Of a stretch of DNA of 64,000 bases, positions 34,412 to 42,012 are shown one piece after another. The notes under the pieces were generated by a model. The model made no database searches and was not told where the DNA came from. It worked only from the letters and a program-made list of their open reading frames with translations. Positions within the stretch are counted from its first letter, which is position 1; every line of letters begins with the position of its first letter. Origin of the DNA: Flavipsychrobacter stenotrophus (GTDB taxonomy: Bacteria > Bacteroidota > Bacteroidia > Chitinophagales > Chitinophagaceae); the NCBI RefSeq assembly GCF_002954265.1, contig NZ_PPSL01000006.1, forward strand, positions 62,001-126,000, written 5' to 3'. The translations under genes were made by a program, and so were the position numbers.

Positions 34412-34419
34412 TATCTTTG
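34412..34419 (+). promoter_or_regulatory. -7 element for the GlsB-like gene
   Basis: TATCTTTG lies only 4 nt before ATG 34424 and 13 nt before ATG 34433. The second ATG is therefore the more likely start, otherwise the mRNA would be leaderless. Confidence 0.5.
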
Positions 34420-34432
34420 GTCAATGAATTTG

Positions 34433-34765
34433 ATGAAGGAAATTGTCAATTTTGTCGCCGGACAATATTTTCAGCATAAGGAATTACTTATTACTTTGGG
34501 TATTGGAGGTGCATGTGGGCTTATAGCGCAGATGATAGCACCGGGCAAAGGGTTAGGCATTGTTCCTACAATAGTAATAGGTATTATAGGGTGCTATGCA
34601 GGTAAGTTTTTTCTAGTAGAATATATTACGTTTGTAGACAACAAGATGCTAAAGGAGTTTATTGCCGGTATTGGCGCAACAACAGTGCTAATGGTGGTGC
34701 TGAATGTACTACGGCTTGCTGAACCCAAACACAAGGACAAGACCAAATGGCGGAATAATGCATAG
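34433..34765 (+). CDS. GlsB/YeaQ/YmgE-type small membrane protein
   Basis: About 110 residues from ATG 34433 (MKEIVNFVAGQYFQHKELL); ATG 34424 is also in frame. Three hydrophobic segments: LLITLGIGGACGLIAQMIAP, LGIVPTIVIGIIGCYAGKFFL and EFIAGIGATTVLMVVLNVLRL. The GxxxGLIA and GIIG repeats fit the transglycosylase-associated GlsB/YeaQ/YmgE family, whose members respond to envelope stress but have no proven biochemical role. The C-terminal tail is basic. It stands alone. Confidence 0.7.
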   Translation: MKEIVNFVAGQYFQHKELLITLGIGGACGLIAQMIAPGKGLGIVPTIVIGIIGCYAGKFFLVEYITFVDNKMLKEFIAGIGATTVLMVVLNVLRLAEPKHKDKTKWRNNA

Positions 34766-34840
34766 CTAGTAGATGGTAGAAAGTCGAAAGCTATTTTGAG
34801 TGAAGGATGGTTTATAAAATTAGTTGTGGTTATTGGCAGT

Positions 34841-34868
34841 TGCCGGTAACCATTTTTTATTACCGGCA
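34841..34868 (+). terminator. Hairpin after the GlsB-like gene
   Basis: TGCCGGTAA, a 10-nt loop (CCATTTTTTA) and TTACCGGCA give a 9-bp stem. The T run sits in the loop, so termination is uncertain. Confidence 0.4.
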
Positions 34869-34886
34869 CATGTAATTGCAATAAAC

Positions 34887-34917
34887 AAAAATGGCCGCCT
34901 CGAGGGCAGCCATTTTG
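34887..34917 (-). terminator. Terminator at the end of the alpha ribosomal operon
   Basis: On the minus strand, AAAATGGCTGCC, loop CTCGA and GGCGGCCATTTT (one mismatch) followed by TGTTT. It lies 20 nt after the rplQ stop. Confidence 0.75.
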
Positions 34918-34937
34918 CTTTTTAGTAACTAATAATA

Positions 34938-35450
34938 TTAAGCTGTTTCTTCAGTAGATTCAGCAGCAGTATCAGTTGTTGTTTCTTCTGTAGTAGTTGC
35001 ATCAGCTGCTTCGGTCTTAGACGCACCTGCACCACGACGGCTACGGCGAGTTTTCTTAGCAGCACCAGTTTCTACATTCTTACCATAGATCTCGTTGAAA
35101 TCAACCAGCTCGATCATAGCCATATCAGCAGCATCACCCGCACGGCGAGGAAGCTTAATGATACGAGTATAACCACCCGGACGATCACCGATCTTATCGC
35201 TGATAACACCAAACAGTTCCTTGATAGCTTCCTTATCCTGCAGATAGCTGAACACAACGCGACGATTGTTCATAGTATCTACTTTGCAACGAGTGATCAA
35301 CGGCTCAGCAAAACCACGCAAAGCTTTCGCCTTAGCTAAAGTAGTGTTGATACGCTTGTGCTGGATCAGCTGGCTTGTAAGGTTGCACATCAAGGCTACT
35401 CTGTGTGCCTTCTTACGACCTAAATTGTTTAATTTGTCTCCGTGACGCAT
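34938..35450 (-). CDS. rplQ: Ribosomal protein bL17
   Basis: A 170-residue protein. The first 115 residues are a standard bL17 domain ([20 protein letters not shown], then [20 protein letters not shown] and [22 protein letters not shown]). A 50-residue C-terminal extension is low-complexity, first basic ([11 protein letters not shown]) then Ala/Thr/Glu-rich, as seen in Bacteroidota bL17. It is the last gene of the operon infA-rpmJ-rpsM-rpsK-rpsD-rpoA-rplQ. A hairpin at 35568-35611 separates it from rpoA. It is a large-subunit structural protein. Confidence 0.97.
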   Translation of the reverse strand: MRHGDKLNNLGRKKAHRVALMCNLTSQLIQHKRINTTLAKAKALRGFAEPLITRCKVDTMNNRRVVFSYLQDKEAIKELFGVISDKIGDRPGGYTRIIKLPRRAGDAADMAMIELVDFNEIYGKNVETGAAKKTRRSRRGAGASKTEAADATTTEETTTDTAAESTEETA

Positions 35451-35567
35451 GACATTTGTGTTTTAAATCCTTATACCGTGTCAGGAATTATAAGGAAAGT
35501 GAAAAGTCAGAAAATGAAAACAAGTGTATTCACCAATGACCGTAAAAAATGAAAATCTGTAAAATGA

Positions 35568-35611
35568 AAAGGTCAAAAGTAAAAACTTTTGGGTTTTCAC
35601 TTTTGACCTTT
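35568..35611 (-). terminator. Hairpin between rpoA and rplQ
   Basis: AAAGGTCAAAAGT and ACTTTTGACCTTT form a 13-bp stem with an 18-nt loop; on the minus strand TTCATTTTAC follows. It lies 7 nt downstream of rpoA. It may act as an attenuator, mRNA-stability hairpin or partial terminator. The remaining 117 bp before rplQ is AT-rich with no gene. Confidence 0.6.
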
Positions 35612-35618
35612 AATTCAA

Positions 35619-36620
35619 TTAAATATCGTCTCCTCTGCGGAATTTATTGATATCCATTCCGAAATGTAAGCCACGCTCGTGAAGAACCTGCTCAATTTCA
35701 GAAAGTGATTTCTGACCGAAGTTACGGAACTTCATCAGTTCTTCCTGAGTGTACTGTACCAACTCACTCAGTGAATTGATCTTAGCTGCTTTCAGGCAGT
35801 TGAATGCACGTACAGAAAGTTCAAGATCTTCAAGCGGCGTGTTCAATACTTTACGAACGAGTAAAGTTTCTTCGTCAACGATGCTTTCTTTTTCTTCCTT
35901 GCGTGTATCCAGAGATATATTCTCATCAGTGATGATCATCAGGTGCTGGATAAGGATGCGAGATGCATCTTTAACAGCCTCTTCAGGATGAATAGTACCA
36001 TCTGTAACTACTTCCATGATCAACTTTTCGAAGTCAGTACGCTGCTCAACACGAGTGTTTTCGATAGTGTACTTAACATTCTTGATAGGCGTGTAGATAG
36101 AATCGATAGCTATGAAACCCAAAGGAGCATCCAACGGACGATTTTCTTCGGAAGGAACATAACCGCGGCCTTTACCAACGTGGATCTCGATATTGAAGAT
36201 AGTACCAGGGTGAAGATTACAAATGATAAGGTCTGGATTCATTACCTGGAAATTAGGTAAAGCTTCACCGATCATACCTGCTGTAAACACTTCAGTGCCT
36301 TTCACATTAAGATCAATTTTTTCAGACTGAAAGTCGTTGAATTCGCCAACTGCTTTCAGGCGTACTTGCTTCAGGTTCAGGATGATCTCAGTAACATCTT
36401 CCAGTACACCCTTCAATGTAGCAAACTCGTGGTCTGCACCAGGGATCCTGATAGCTGTGATAGCAAAACCTTCAAGAGAAGAAAGTAACACACGACGCAA
36501 AGCATTACCGATGGTAACACCATAGCCCGGTTCAAGGGGACGGAATTCGAATTGCGCTTCGAAATCAGTTGTTTTCTGAAGTGCTATTTTATCCGGTTTC
36601 TGAAAATTCAATATGGCCAT
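35619..36620 (-). CDS. rpoA: RNA polymerase alpha subunit
   Basis: A 333-residue protein of standard length. Alpha-NTD: FEFRPLEPGYGVTIGNALRRVLLSSLEG with the invariant NALRR-LLSS. Alpha-CTD: DLELSVRAFNCLKAAKINSLSEL, ending with LKFRNFGQKSLSEI-type helix-hairpin-helix motifs. It assembles the polymerase core and contacts UP elements and activators. It is the sixth gene in the alpha operon. Upstream there is 185 bp of AT-rich spacer with a candidate -7 element at 36672. Confidence 0.98.
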   Translation of the reverse strand: MAILNFQKPDKIALQKTTDFEAQFEFRPLEPGYGVTIGNALRRVLLSSLEGFAITAIRIPGADHEFATLKGVLEDVTEIILNLKQVRLKAVGEFNDFQSEKIDLNVKGTEVFTAGMIGEALPNFQVMNPDLIICNLHPGTIFNIEIHVGKGRGYVPSEENRPLDAPLGFIAIDSIYTPIKNVKYTIENTRVEQRTDFEKLIMEVVTDGTIHPEEAVKDASRILIQHLMIITDENISLDTRKEEKESIVDEETLLVRKVLNTPLEDLELSVRAFNCLKAAKINSLSELVQYTQEELMKFRNFGQKSLSEIEQVLHERGLHFGMDINKFRRGDDI

Positions 36621-36671
36621 ATTGACTTATTATTTGTGAATTGTTTATTTAAGATTATGATTGTTAGCTTT

Positions 36672-36679
36672 CAAATATA
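36672..36679 (-). promoter_or_regulatory. Candidate internal -7 element before rpoA
   Basis: TATATTTG on the minus strand, 51 nt upstream of the rpoA ATG, within the rpsD-rpoA spacer. Confidence 0.35.
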
Positions 36680-36805
36680 TTTACACTGCTCGTTTACACC
36701 GTTCTTACTCCTTTGCTTATCTGCATTATAGCTGAAAAGCGGGGCAATATACTAAAAAACTTATTAATTTTTTGCAAAATAACTGCAAAATAATTTGTAT
36801 CACTA

Positions 36806-37411
36806 TTATTTAGAATACAATTCGACGATCAGCTGCTCCTTAATGTTCTCAGGAACTGCATCACGCTCAGGGTGAGAAAGGTAAGTACCCTTCATGTCCT
36901 TTTCATTCCACTCCACCCAGTTGATACGTGGGTTCTTACCGCGGATGAAGCTAACAACTGTTTCGTTAACCTTGCTCTTAGGCTTCAATTCGATAACATC
37001 ACCTGGTTTCAGGAAGTAAGAAGGAATGTTCACTACTTCACCATTAACCATGATGTGTTTGTGAGAAACCAACTGACGAGCAGCCGGGCGAGTAGGAGAA
37101 ATACCTAAGCGGTAAACTGTGTTATCCAGACGAGATTCCAAAAGCTTGATCAAGTTCTCACCGGTTGCACCCTTCAAACGAGCTGCTTCTACGTAAGTAT
37201 TAGCGAACTGCTTTTCCAAAAGGCCGTAAGTGTACTTTGCTTTTTGTTTTTCTTTCAGCTGTACCGCGTACTCACTTGGTGCTTTACGCTTACGAGTACC
37301 ACCGTGTTGACCCGGAGGGTTGCTGTTTTTTCCGAGGCTTTTTCCTGAACCCAAGATTGGTTCACCGAAGATCCTGCAAATTCTGTTTTTTGGTCCTGTG
37401 TAACGTGCCAT
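36806..37411 (-). CDS. rpsD: Ribosomal protein uS4
   Basis: A 201-residue protein beginning MARYTGPKNRICRIFGEPIL. The S4 RNA-binding domain follows (LESRLDNTVYRLGISPTRPAARQLVSHKHIMVNG). It binds 16S rRNA early in 30S assembly. The Cys-based zinc motif of some S4 proteins is absent, as usual in this phylum. It lies in the alpha operon between rpsK and rpoA, with spacers of 165 bp and 194 bp on its two sides. Confidence 0.98.
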   Translation of the reverse strand: MARYTGPKNRICRIFGEPILGSGKSLGKNSNPPGQHGGTRKRKAPSEYAVQLKEKQKAKYTYGLLEKQFANTYVEAARLKGATGENLIKLLESRLDNTVYRLGISPTRPAARQLVSHKHIMVNGEVVNIPSYFLKPGDVIELKPKSKVNETVVSFIRGKNPRINWVEWNEKDMKGTYLSHPERDAVPENIKEQLIVELYSK

Positions 37412-37576
37412 GACGATTTTTGTTTTAGTTGCCGCGTCTCATTTAAAAATCGTAAAAGCCGATCCGAGACAACAATTTGTAATTAAAAATGAAAAATAAA
37501 TGATCTTTTATGGTATTCCTAAACTGTAAAATTGCCAACTGCGATAAGCGAGTTGGCAACTGTACAATATTGTTAA

Positions 37577-37978
37577 CTATACTCTACGTTTCTTTGGAGG
37601 GCGGCAACCGTTGTGCGGCAAAGGAGTTACGTCCTTTATCGAAACGATCTCTATACCAGAATTACTCAACGCACGGATAGCACCTTCACGGCCTGAACCC
37701 GGACCTTTCACAAATACGTCAGCTTTCTTCATACCTGCATCAGTTGCCACCTTAGCGCAATCCTGAGAAGCAGTCTGAGCTGCATATGGAGTATTCTTCT
37801 TAGAGCCGCGGAAGCCCATCTTACCAGCAGAAGACCAAGAAATAACCTGGCCACTCTTATTGGTGATACTGATGATAATGTTGTTGAATGTAGCACTGAT
37901 GTGCACATCTCCGTATACGTCGACCTTTACTATACGCTTTTTAGCGACGGTCTTAGCGGATGCCTGAGCTTTTGCCAT
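37577..37978 (-). CDS. rpsK: Ribosomal protein uS11
   Basis: A 133-residue protein. Signature segments are [50 protein letters not shown] and the C-terminal [18 protein letters not shown]. It forms part of the 30S platform. It lies in the alpha operon after rpsM, 105 bp apart. The N-terminal [14 protein letters not shown] extension is the short basic tail usual for the phylum. Confidence 0.98.
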   Translation of the reverse strand: MAKAQASAKTVAKKRIVKVDVYGDVHISATFNNIIISITNKSGQVISWSSAGKMGFRGSKKNTPYAAQTASQDCAKVATDAGMKKADVFVKGPGSGREGAIRALSNSGIEIVSIKDVTPLPHNGCRPPKKRRV

Positions 37979-38083
37979 TTTGTCTTATAAATAAGGTAAT
38001 CAATTAATAAATAAACCAGCATGAGCTGATTGCGCACCACTCCTACCCTGCGCAGCAGGCAGTATCCGGCAGTGGCACTAAGA

Positions 38084-38464
38084 CTATTTCTTCGCTGCCT
38101 TCTTCTTACCTGCAACGGTCTTGCGCTTACCTTTACGGGTACGGCTGTTGGTACGTGTACGCTGTCCACGCAAAGGCAAACCTTTACGATGACGAAGACC
38201 ACGGTAACAAGCAATATCCATAAGACGCTTGATATTCATCTGCACTTCAGAGCGCAGCTGACCTTCTACTTTAAACTCTCCGTTGATAATATTACGGATT
38301 GCAGTTTGTTCATCATCATTCCATTCAACAGCTTTCTTATCATAAGAAATACCTGCTTTGTCAAGGATGTGCTGAGCAGTGCTGCGGCCAATGCCGTAAA
38401 TGTATGTGAGTGCTATCTCACCACGTTTGTTTTTAGGAAGATCTATACCAGCTATACGAGCCAT
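38084..38464 (-). CDS. rpsM: Ribosomal protein uS13
   Basis: A 126-residue protein starting [20 protein letters not shown]. It contains [15 protein letters not shown] and the C-terminal [24 protein letters not shown], followed by a Lys-rich tail. It contacts the 30S head and bridges to the large subunit. It is preceded by rpmJ after 36 bp. Confidence 0.98.
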   Translation of the reverse strand: MARIAGIDLPKNKRGEIALTYIYGIGRSTAQHILDKAGISYDKKAVEWNDDEQTAIRNIINGEFKVEGQLRSEVQMNIKRLMDIACYRGLRHRKGLPLRGQRTRTNSRTRKGKRKTVAGKKKAAKK

Positions 38465-38500
38465 TAAGATTGAGATTTTTTATTTGAAAATTAATTTTAA

Positions 38501-38617
38501 TTATCCTTGTCTTTGTTTAAAACGAGGATTCTTCTTGTTGATTATATACAGTCTTCCTTTACGGCGAACTATCTTACAATCAGCGCTACGCTTTTTAATG
38601 GATGCTCTAACTTTCAT
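38501..38617 (-). CDS. rpmJ: Ribosomal protein bL36
   Basis: A 38-residue protein, [20 protein letters not shown] continuing to [17 protein letters not shown]. This is the short bL36 with the zinc-ligand pattern reduced: a single Cys (ADC) and a late NPRFKQRQG remain, so it is the C-minus form. It lies between infA and rpsM, its normal operon place, and is too short for most ORF callers. Confidence 0.97.
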   Translation of the reverse strand: MKVRASIKKRSADCKIVRRKGRLYIINKKNPRFKQRQG

Positions 38618-38651
38618 AACAGTAAGTATTCTAAATAAAAATGAATAAACT

Positions 38652-38870
38652 TTATTTGTAGCGATAAATTATGCGTCCGCGACTTAAATCGTAAGGACTC
38701 ATTTCAACTCCTACCTTATCACCCGGCAAAATACGTATGTAGTGCATGCGCATTTTTCCTGAGATCGTGGCAAGAATTTCGTGCCCATTCTCCAACCTTA
38801 CTCGGAACATTGCATTGGATAATGCTTCAATAATCGTTCCATCTTGCTTAATAAGAGACTGTTTAGCCAT
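38652..38870 (-). CDS. infA: Translation initiation factor IF-1
   Basis: A 72-residue protein: [20 protein letters not shown], then [41 protein letters not shown] and RGRIIYRYK. It is an OB-fold protein that blocks the ribosomal A site during initiation. It is the first gene of the alpha operon here; secY and map, which usually precede it, are not upstream. A TACCTTTG element lies just 14 nt before the ATG. Confidence 0.98.
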   Translation of the reverse strand: MAKQSLIKQDGTIIEALSNAMFRVRLENGHEILATISGKMRMHYIRILPGDKVGVEMSPYDLSRGRIIYRYK

Positions 38871-38884
38871 AATTTTTCGGACTG

Positions 38885-38892
38885 CAAAGGTA
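38885..38892 (-). promoter_or_regulatory. -7 element for the alpha operon (infA)
   Basis: TACCTTTG on the minus strand, 14 nt before the infA ATG, an exact TAnnTTTG match in a very AT-rich context. Confidence 0.5.
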
Positions 38893-39288
38893 GGTAAAAG
38901 AATTTAAATAAATACGCAAATAAAAATAATTATTCACTTTTTTGACATTTTTTCTTCATTTTTTGACTTTTTAGCCAAACAATAAATAAAAATATCTCAT
39001 AGATGAATGAAATGGGATGCAAATATACGCTACTGTAACAACTATTTAAAAAATTTCATCAACCAAATGTGTGTAACCAGCAAAATTTAATGTGGAACAC
39101 AATGTAGTGATGTCCTTACGTCCTGGAAGCAGGTTATATAGACATGCGATAGCGCCTGCATCGTTCCCTTGCAATTGACTGTTTTCTATAAACGTATGAT
39201 GCCTTCAGCATTGTAAAATGGACACATTTCCTGTGACAATAGGTATTGGTAAACGACATTTACACTACCCTACTCCAATACAATATTA
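38893..39288. other. Intergenic region between infA and the amidohydrolase
   Basis: About 400 bp of mostly AT-rich DNA between two divergent promoters. No secY, map or other gene is found, no tRNA fold was recognised, and the open frame that begins at 39218 upstream of the amidohydrolase ATG is unlikely to be translated. Confidence 0.6.
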
Positions 39289-39296
39289 TACATTTG
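39289..39296 (+). promoter_or_regulatory. -7 element for the amidohydrolase gene
   Basis: TACATTTG, 41 nt before ATG 39338. It lies inside the longer open frame, supporting the later start. Confidence 0.5.
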
Positions 39297-39337
39297 CGCT
39301 ACAGACATGTTCTGTATCATTTATCCAATTTCTGCTT

Positions 39338-40978
39338 ATGCGCTTCAATTATATTCTTCTTTTCAGCCTTATTGTTTTCTCATTGAGTAGCTGCCATGAT
39401 AAAATACTGGTAGATGTGGTGGTTCATCATGGCAAAATATATACTGTTGATAGCCTGTCAACTATGGCTGAAGCTTTTGCGGTTAAAGACGGCAAGATCA
39501 TTGCCATTGGCAAAAATGAGGAAATATTGATGAAGTATAAGGGAATTGATGTAGTCAATGCCAAGGGATATCCTGTGTATCCGGGGTTTATAGATGCACA
39601 TGCGCACTTTGTGGGCTATGGTCGTTCATTGTTTGAAGTGAACTTATATGATTGTAAGAGCTGGGACGAGGTAATAACCAGGGTACAAACCTTTGTACTG
39701 GCCAATCCTAATGAAAAATGGATTCGTGGCCGAGGCTGGGACCAGAATAAATTTCCGGGACAGGCATATCCTGATAATGCAAAGCTGAGTGCGACATTCC
39801 CAGGGAAGCCCATATTATTGGAAAGAGTTGACGGCCATGCAGCTATAGCCAGTAATACTGCACTAGAACTAGGTAAGGTAACCACAACCAGTACTATACA
39901 AGGTGGCACCATAGAAGTAAAAGATGGAAAAGTAACCGGCCTTTTGATAGATAATGCAGTAGGCCTGGTATCGAGGATAGTGCCAAGGCCTGTAAAGGCG
40001 GACTATAGAAAATGGCTGGACGCTGCACAGAACAGGTGCTTTGAGCAGGGCCTGACCACTATAACCGACTGCGGACTGATGTACTATGAAGCAGAAATGA
40101 TAGACACATTGCAGCGCGACAGTGTGCTGAAAATGCGTGTGTATGTAATGCTCACCGATTCTGCATCCAATTTTCTGCGTTACCTGGGCAAAAAGCCATA
40201 CAAAACTGACAAGCTATATATAAAAGGTGTAAAAGCATATGCCGATGGTGCACTGGGTAGCAGGGGCGCATGCCTCTTACAACCTTACACTGACAAGCCG
40301 GGCTGGATGGGCTTTCTTCTGAATCCGATAAGCCACTATGATTCTCTGGCGGCCATGTTGGTGAATACTGATTTCCAAATGTGCACACATGCTATTGGCG
40401 ATAGTGGCAACCGAATGGTGCTGCGCATATATAATAAGTACCTGAAAGGAAAGAATGACAAACGCTGGAGAATAGAACATGCGCAGATCGTTAATAAAGA
40501 AGATTTCAACCTGTTTGGCAGCGCATCTGTAATTCCATCGGTGCAGCCTACCCATGCTACCAGTGATATGTATTGGGCGGCAGACAGGCTTGGAGCAGAA
40601 AGATTAAAAGGCGGTTACGCCTACAAACAACTGCTGGAACAGAACGGTTGGATAGCACTGGGAACGGATTTTCCCGTGGAGGATATATCCCCAATTAAAA
40701 CATTCTATGCAGCGGTTGCCAGGATGGACGCCAAAGGCTCACCAAAAGGAGGTTTCCAACCAGAGAACAAGCTGACGCGCGAGCAAGCCTTGAAGGGCAT
40801 GACCATATGGGCAGCCAAAGCAAATTGCATGGAACATGAGACTGGCAGCCTGGAGATCGGCAAGAAAGCGGACTTTATCATCGTCAACAATGACCTTATG
40901 CTGGCCCCAGAAAATGAGTTATTGGATACAAAGGTATTTACTACGTTTGTGGGTGGCGACAGAGTTTATGGGAAGTAA
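39338..40978 (+). CDS. Amidohydrolase lipoprotein, YtcJ-like
   Basis: A 546-residue protein from ATG 39338 with a lipoprotein signal (MRFNYILLFSLIVFSLSSC). It has an Amidohydro_3 fold: metal-binding HAHFVGYGRS (after FIDA), a mid-chain RGWDQNKFP, KAYADGALGSRGA, a His pair in THAIGDSGN, and a C-terminal GTDFPVE. The end DFIIVNNDL restores the beta-sandwich. The family hydrolyses amides of small or N-substituted substrates; the exact substrate cannot be assigned. It is anchored in the periplasm or outer surface. It ends immediately next to the convergent YdeI-like gene. Confidence 0.9.
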   Translation: MRFNYILLFSLIVFSLSSCHDKILVDVVVHHGKIYTVDSLSTMAEAFAVKDGKIIAIGKNEEILMKYKGIDVVNAKGYPVYPGFIDAHAHFVGYGRSLFEVNLYDCKSWDEVITRVQTFVLANPNEKWIRGRGWDQNKFPGQAYPDNAKLSATFPGKPILLERVDGHAAIASNTALELGKVTTTSTIQGGTIEVKDGKVTGLLIDNAVGLVSRIVPRPVKADYRKWLDAAQNRCFEQGLTTITDCGLMYYEAEMIDTLQRDSVLKMRVYVMLTDSASNFLRYLGKKPYKTDKLYIKGVKAYADGALGSRGACLLQPYTDKPGWMGFLLNPISHYDSLAAMLVNTDFQMCTHAIGDSGNRMVLRIYNKYLKGKNDKRWRIEHAQIVNKEDFNLFGSASVIPSVQPTHATSDMYWAADRLGAERLKGGYAYKQLLEQNGWIALGTDFPVEDISPIKTFYAAVARMDAKGSPKGGFQPENKLTREQALKGMTIWAAKANCMEHETGSLEIGKKADFIIVNNDLMLAPENELLDTKVFTTFVGGDRVYGK

Positions 40979-41536
40979 TTATAATATCCTCTTTCCCTCT
41001 TTACTCGCCTCTATCAACTTCTCCAATCGGGAGATCTGTGTCTTTTCTTGTTTGGCATCCATGATGCGGTGTATCATCTGTTTTTTATATCCGGGTGGTT
41101 GTTTGGAAAAGAAAGCCCATGCGTCCTCATCTTTCTTAAATTCAATTTCATATGCTGCGGCAAGAGGCGTGGCGTCTTTCTCGTAGCTATATATTGATGT
41201 CTTGTGGTCCTTACGTAGCTCGAACGCGGCTATACCTTCAGGCATCATCAAGCCTTGCCCGGTCAATTTTGCTACCTTATTTATATTTATCGTGCTCCAT
41301 ATGCTGGTTGGCTTACGCGGAGTAAACCTGATGGTGTAACTTACTTCATCACGTCCCCTGCGCACCCCATCTATCCAGCCAAAGCAGAGTGCCTGGTCTA
41401 CCGATTCGGGCCAGGACAAGGATGGCATTCCTGAATCGGTTTTATAAAACCCTACAAGCAGTTCTTTTTCTTTTTTGTGGTGTTTTTTCAACCATGCCCT
41501 GAAGTCATCCTGGGTGGGGAAAAATGTTGGTTCCAT
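40979..41536 (-). CDS. YdeI/OmdA-family protein
   Basis: A 185-residue soluble protein. It fits the YdeI/OmpD-associated (bacteriocin-protection) family: FRAWLKKHHKKEKELLVGFYK, then SWPESVDQALCFGWIDGVRRG, YTIRFTPRKPTSIWSTININ, and a final LSK-type helix FFSKQPPGYKKQMIHRIMDAK. The family name comes from E. coli YdeI; its biochemical role is poorly defined. It is a single gene, convergent with the amidohydrolase. Confidence 0.88.
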   Translation of the reverse strand: MEPTFFPTQDDFRAWLKKHHKKEKELLVGFYKTDSGMPSLSWPESVDQALCFGWIDGVRRGRDEVSYTIRFTPRKPTSIWSTININKVAKLTGQGLMMPEGIAAFELRKDHKTSIYSYEKDATPLAAAYEIEFKKDEDAWAFFSKQPPGYKKQMIHRIMDAKQEKTQISRLEKLIEASKEGKRIL

Positions 41537-41771
41537 ATTATGGGGTGATATTGAAGCTAAAGTAGGGAATTCTTATGTTATTGATTAAAGAACAGTTAAT
41601 GAAAACAACTGATGCTTTCAGCATCGTTTTCTAAAAAGATCAAACGTTACTACAGATATCTGAACGCTTCCACATCACTATATGCATCTCAGATACTTAG
41701 ATCTGCAAACGAACTAAAAATGGTGGCACAGTATTTTTAAGTAACTCAATAACTAAAAAAAACACAACACC

Positions 41772-41924
41772 ATGAGATCGCTACTGTATATCATCGCAAT
41801 TATTCTTGTTATAGGATGGCTTCTCGGATCTTTCGCATGGCATGCGGGAAATCTGATACACATACTACTTGTACTGGCTGTAATATCATTGCTATTAGGT
41901 GTTATCCGAAAGGGCAACGTATAA
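41772..41924 (+). CDS. Tiny two-TM membrane protein, lmo0937 family
   Basis: A 50-residue protein, MRSLLYIIAIILVIGWLLGS, then a short loop FAWHAGNLIH and a second helix ILLVLAVISLLLGVIRKGNV. The layout, including the G-H-A-G-LIH loop, matches the lmo0937 family of tiny membrane proteins, whose role is unknown. It is preceded by about 200 bp of non-coding DNA and followed by a strong terminator. Confidence 0.85.
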   Translation: MRSLLYIIAIILVIGWLLGSFAWHAGNLIHILLVLAVISLLLGVIRKGNV

Positions 41925-41950
41925 CAGCGATCGTCCAATACACTGCAAGC

Positions 41951-41993
41951 AAAAAAAGACAGGCTGACCTTTGCAGATCAGCCTGTCTTTTTT
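41951..41993. terminator. Bidirectional terminator
   Basis: AAAAAAAGACAGGCTGA, a loop, and TCAGCCTGTCTTTTTT form a 15-bp stem flanked by A and T runs. It serves the tiny membrane gene on plus and the protease gene ending at 42013 on minus. Confidence 0.9.
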
Positions 41994-42012
41994 ATTAATA
42001 TTGAATGTGTTA

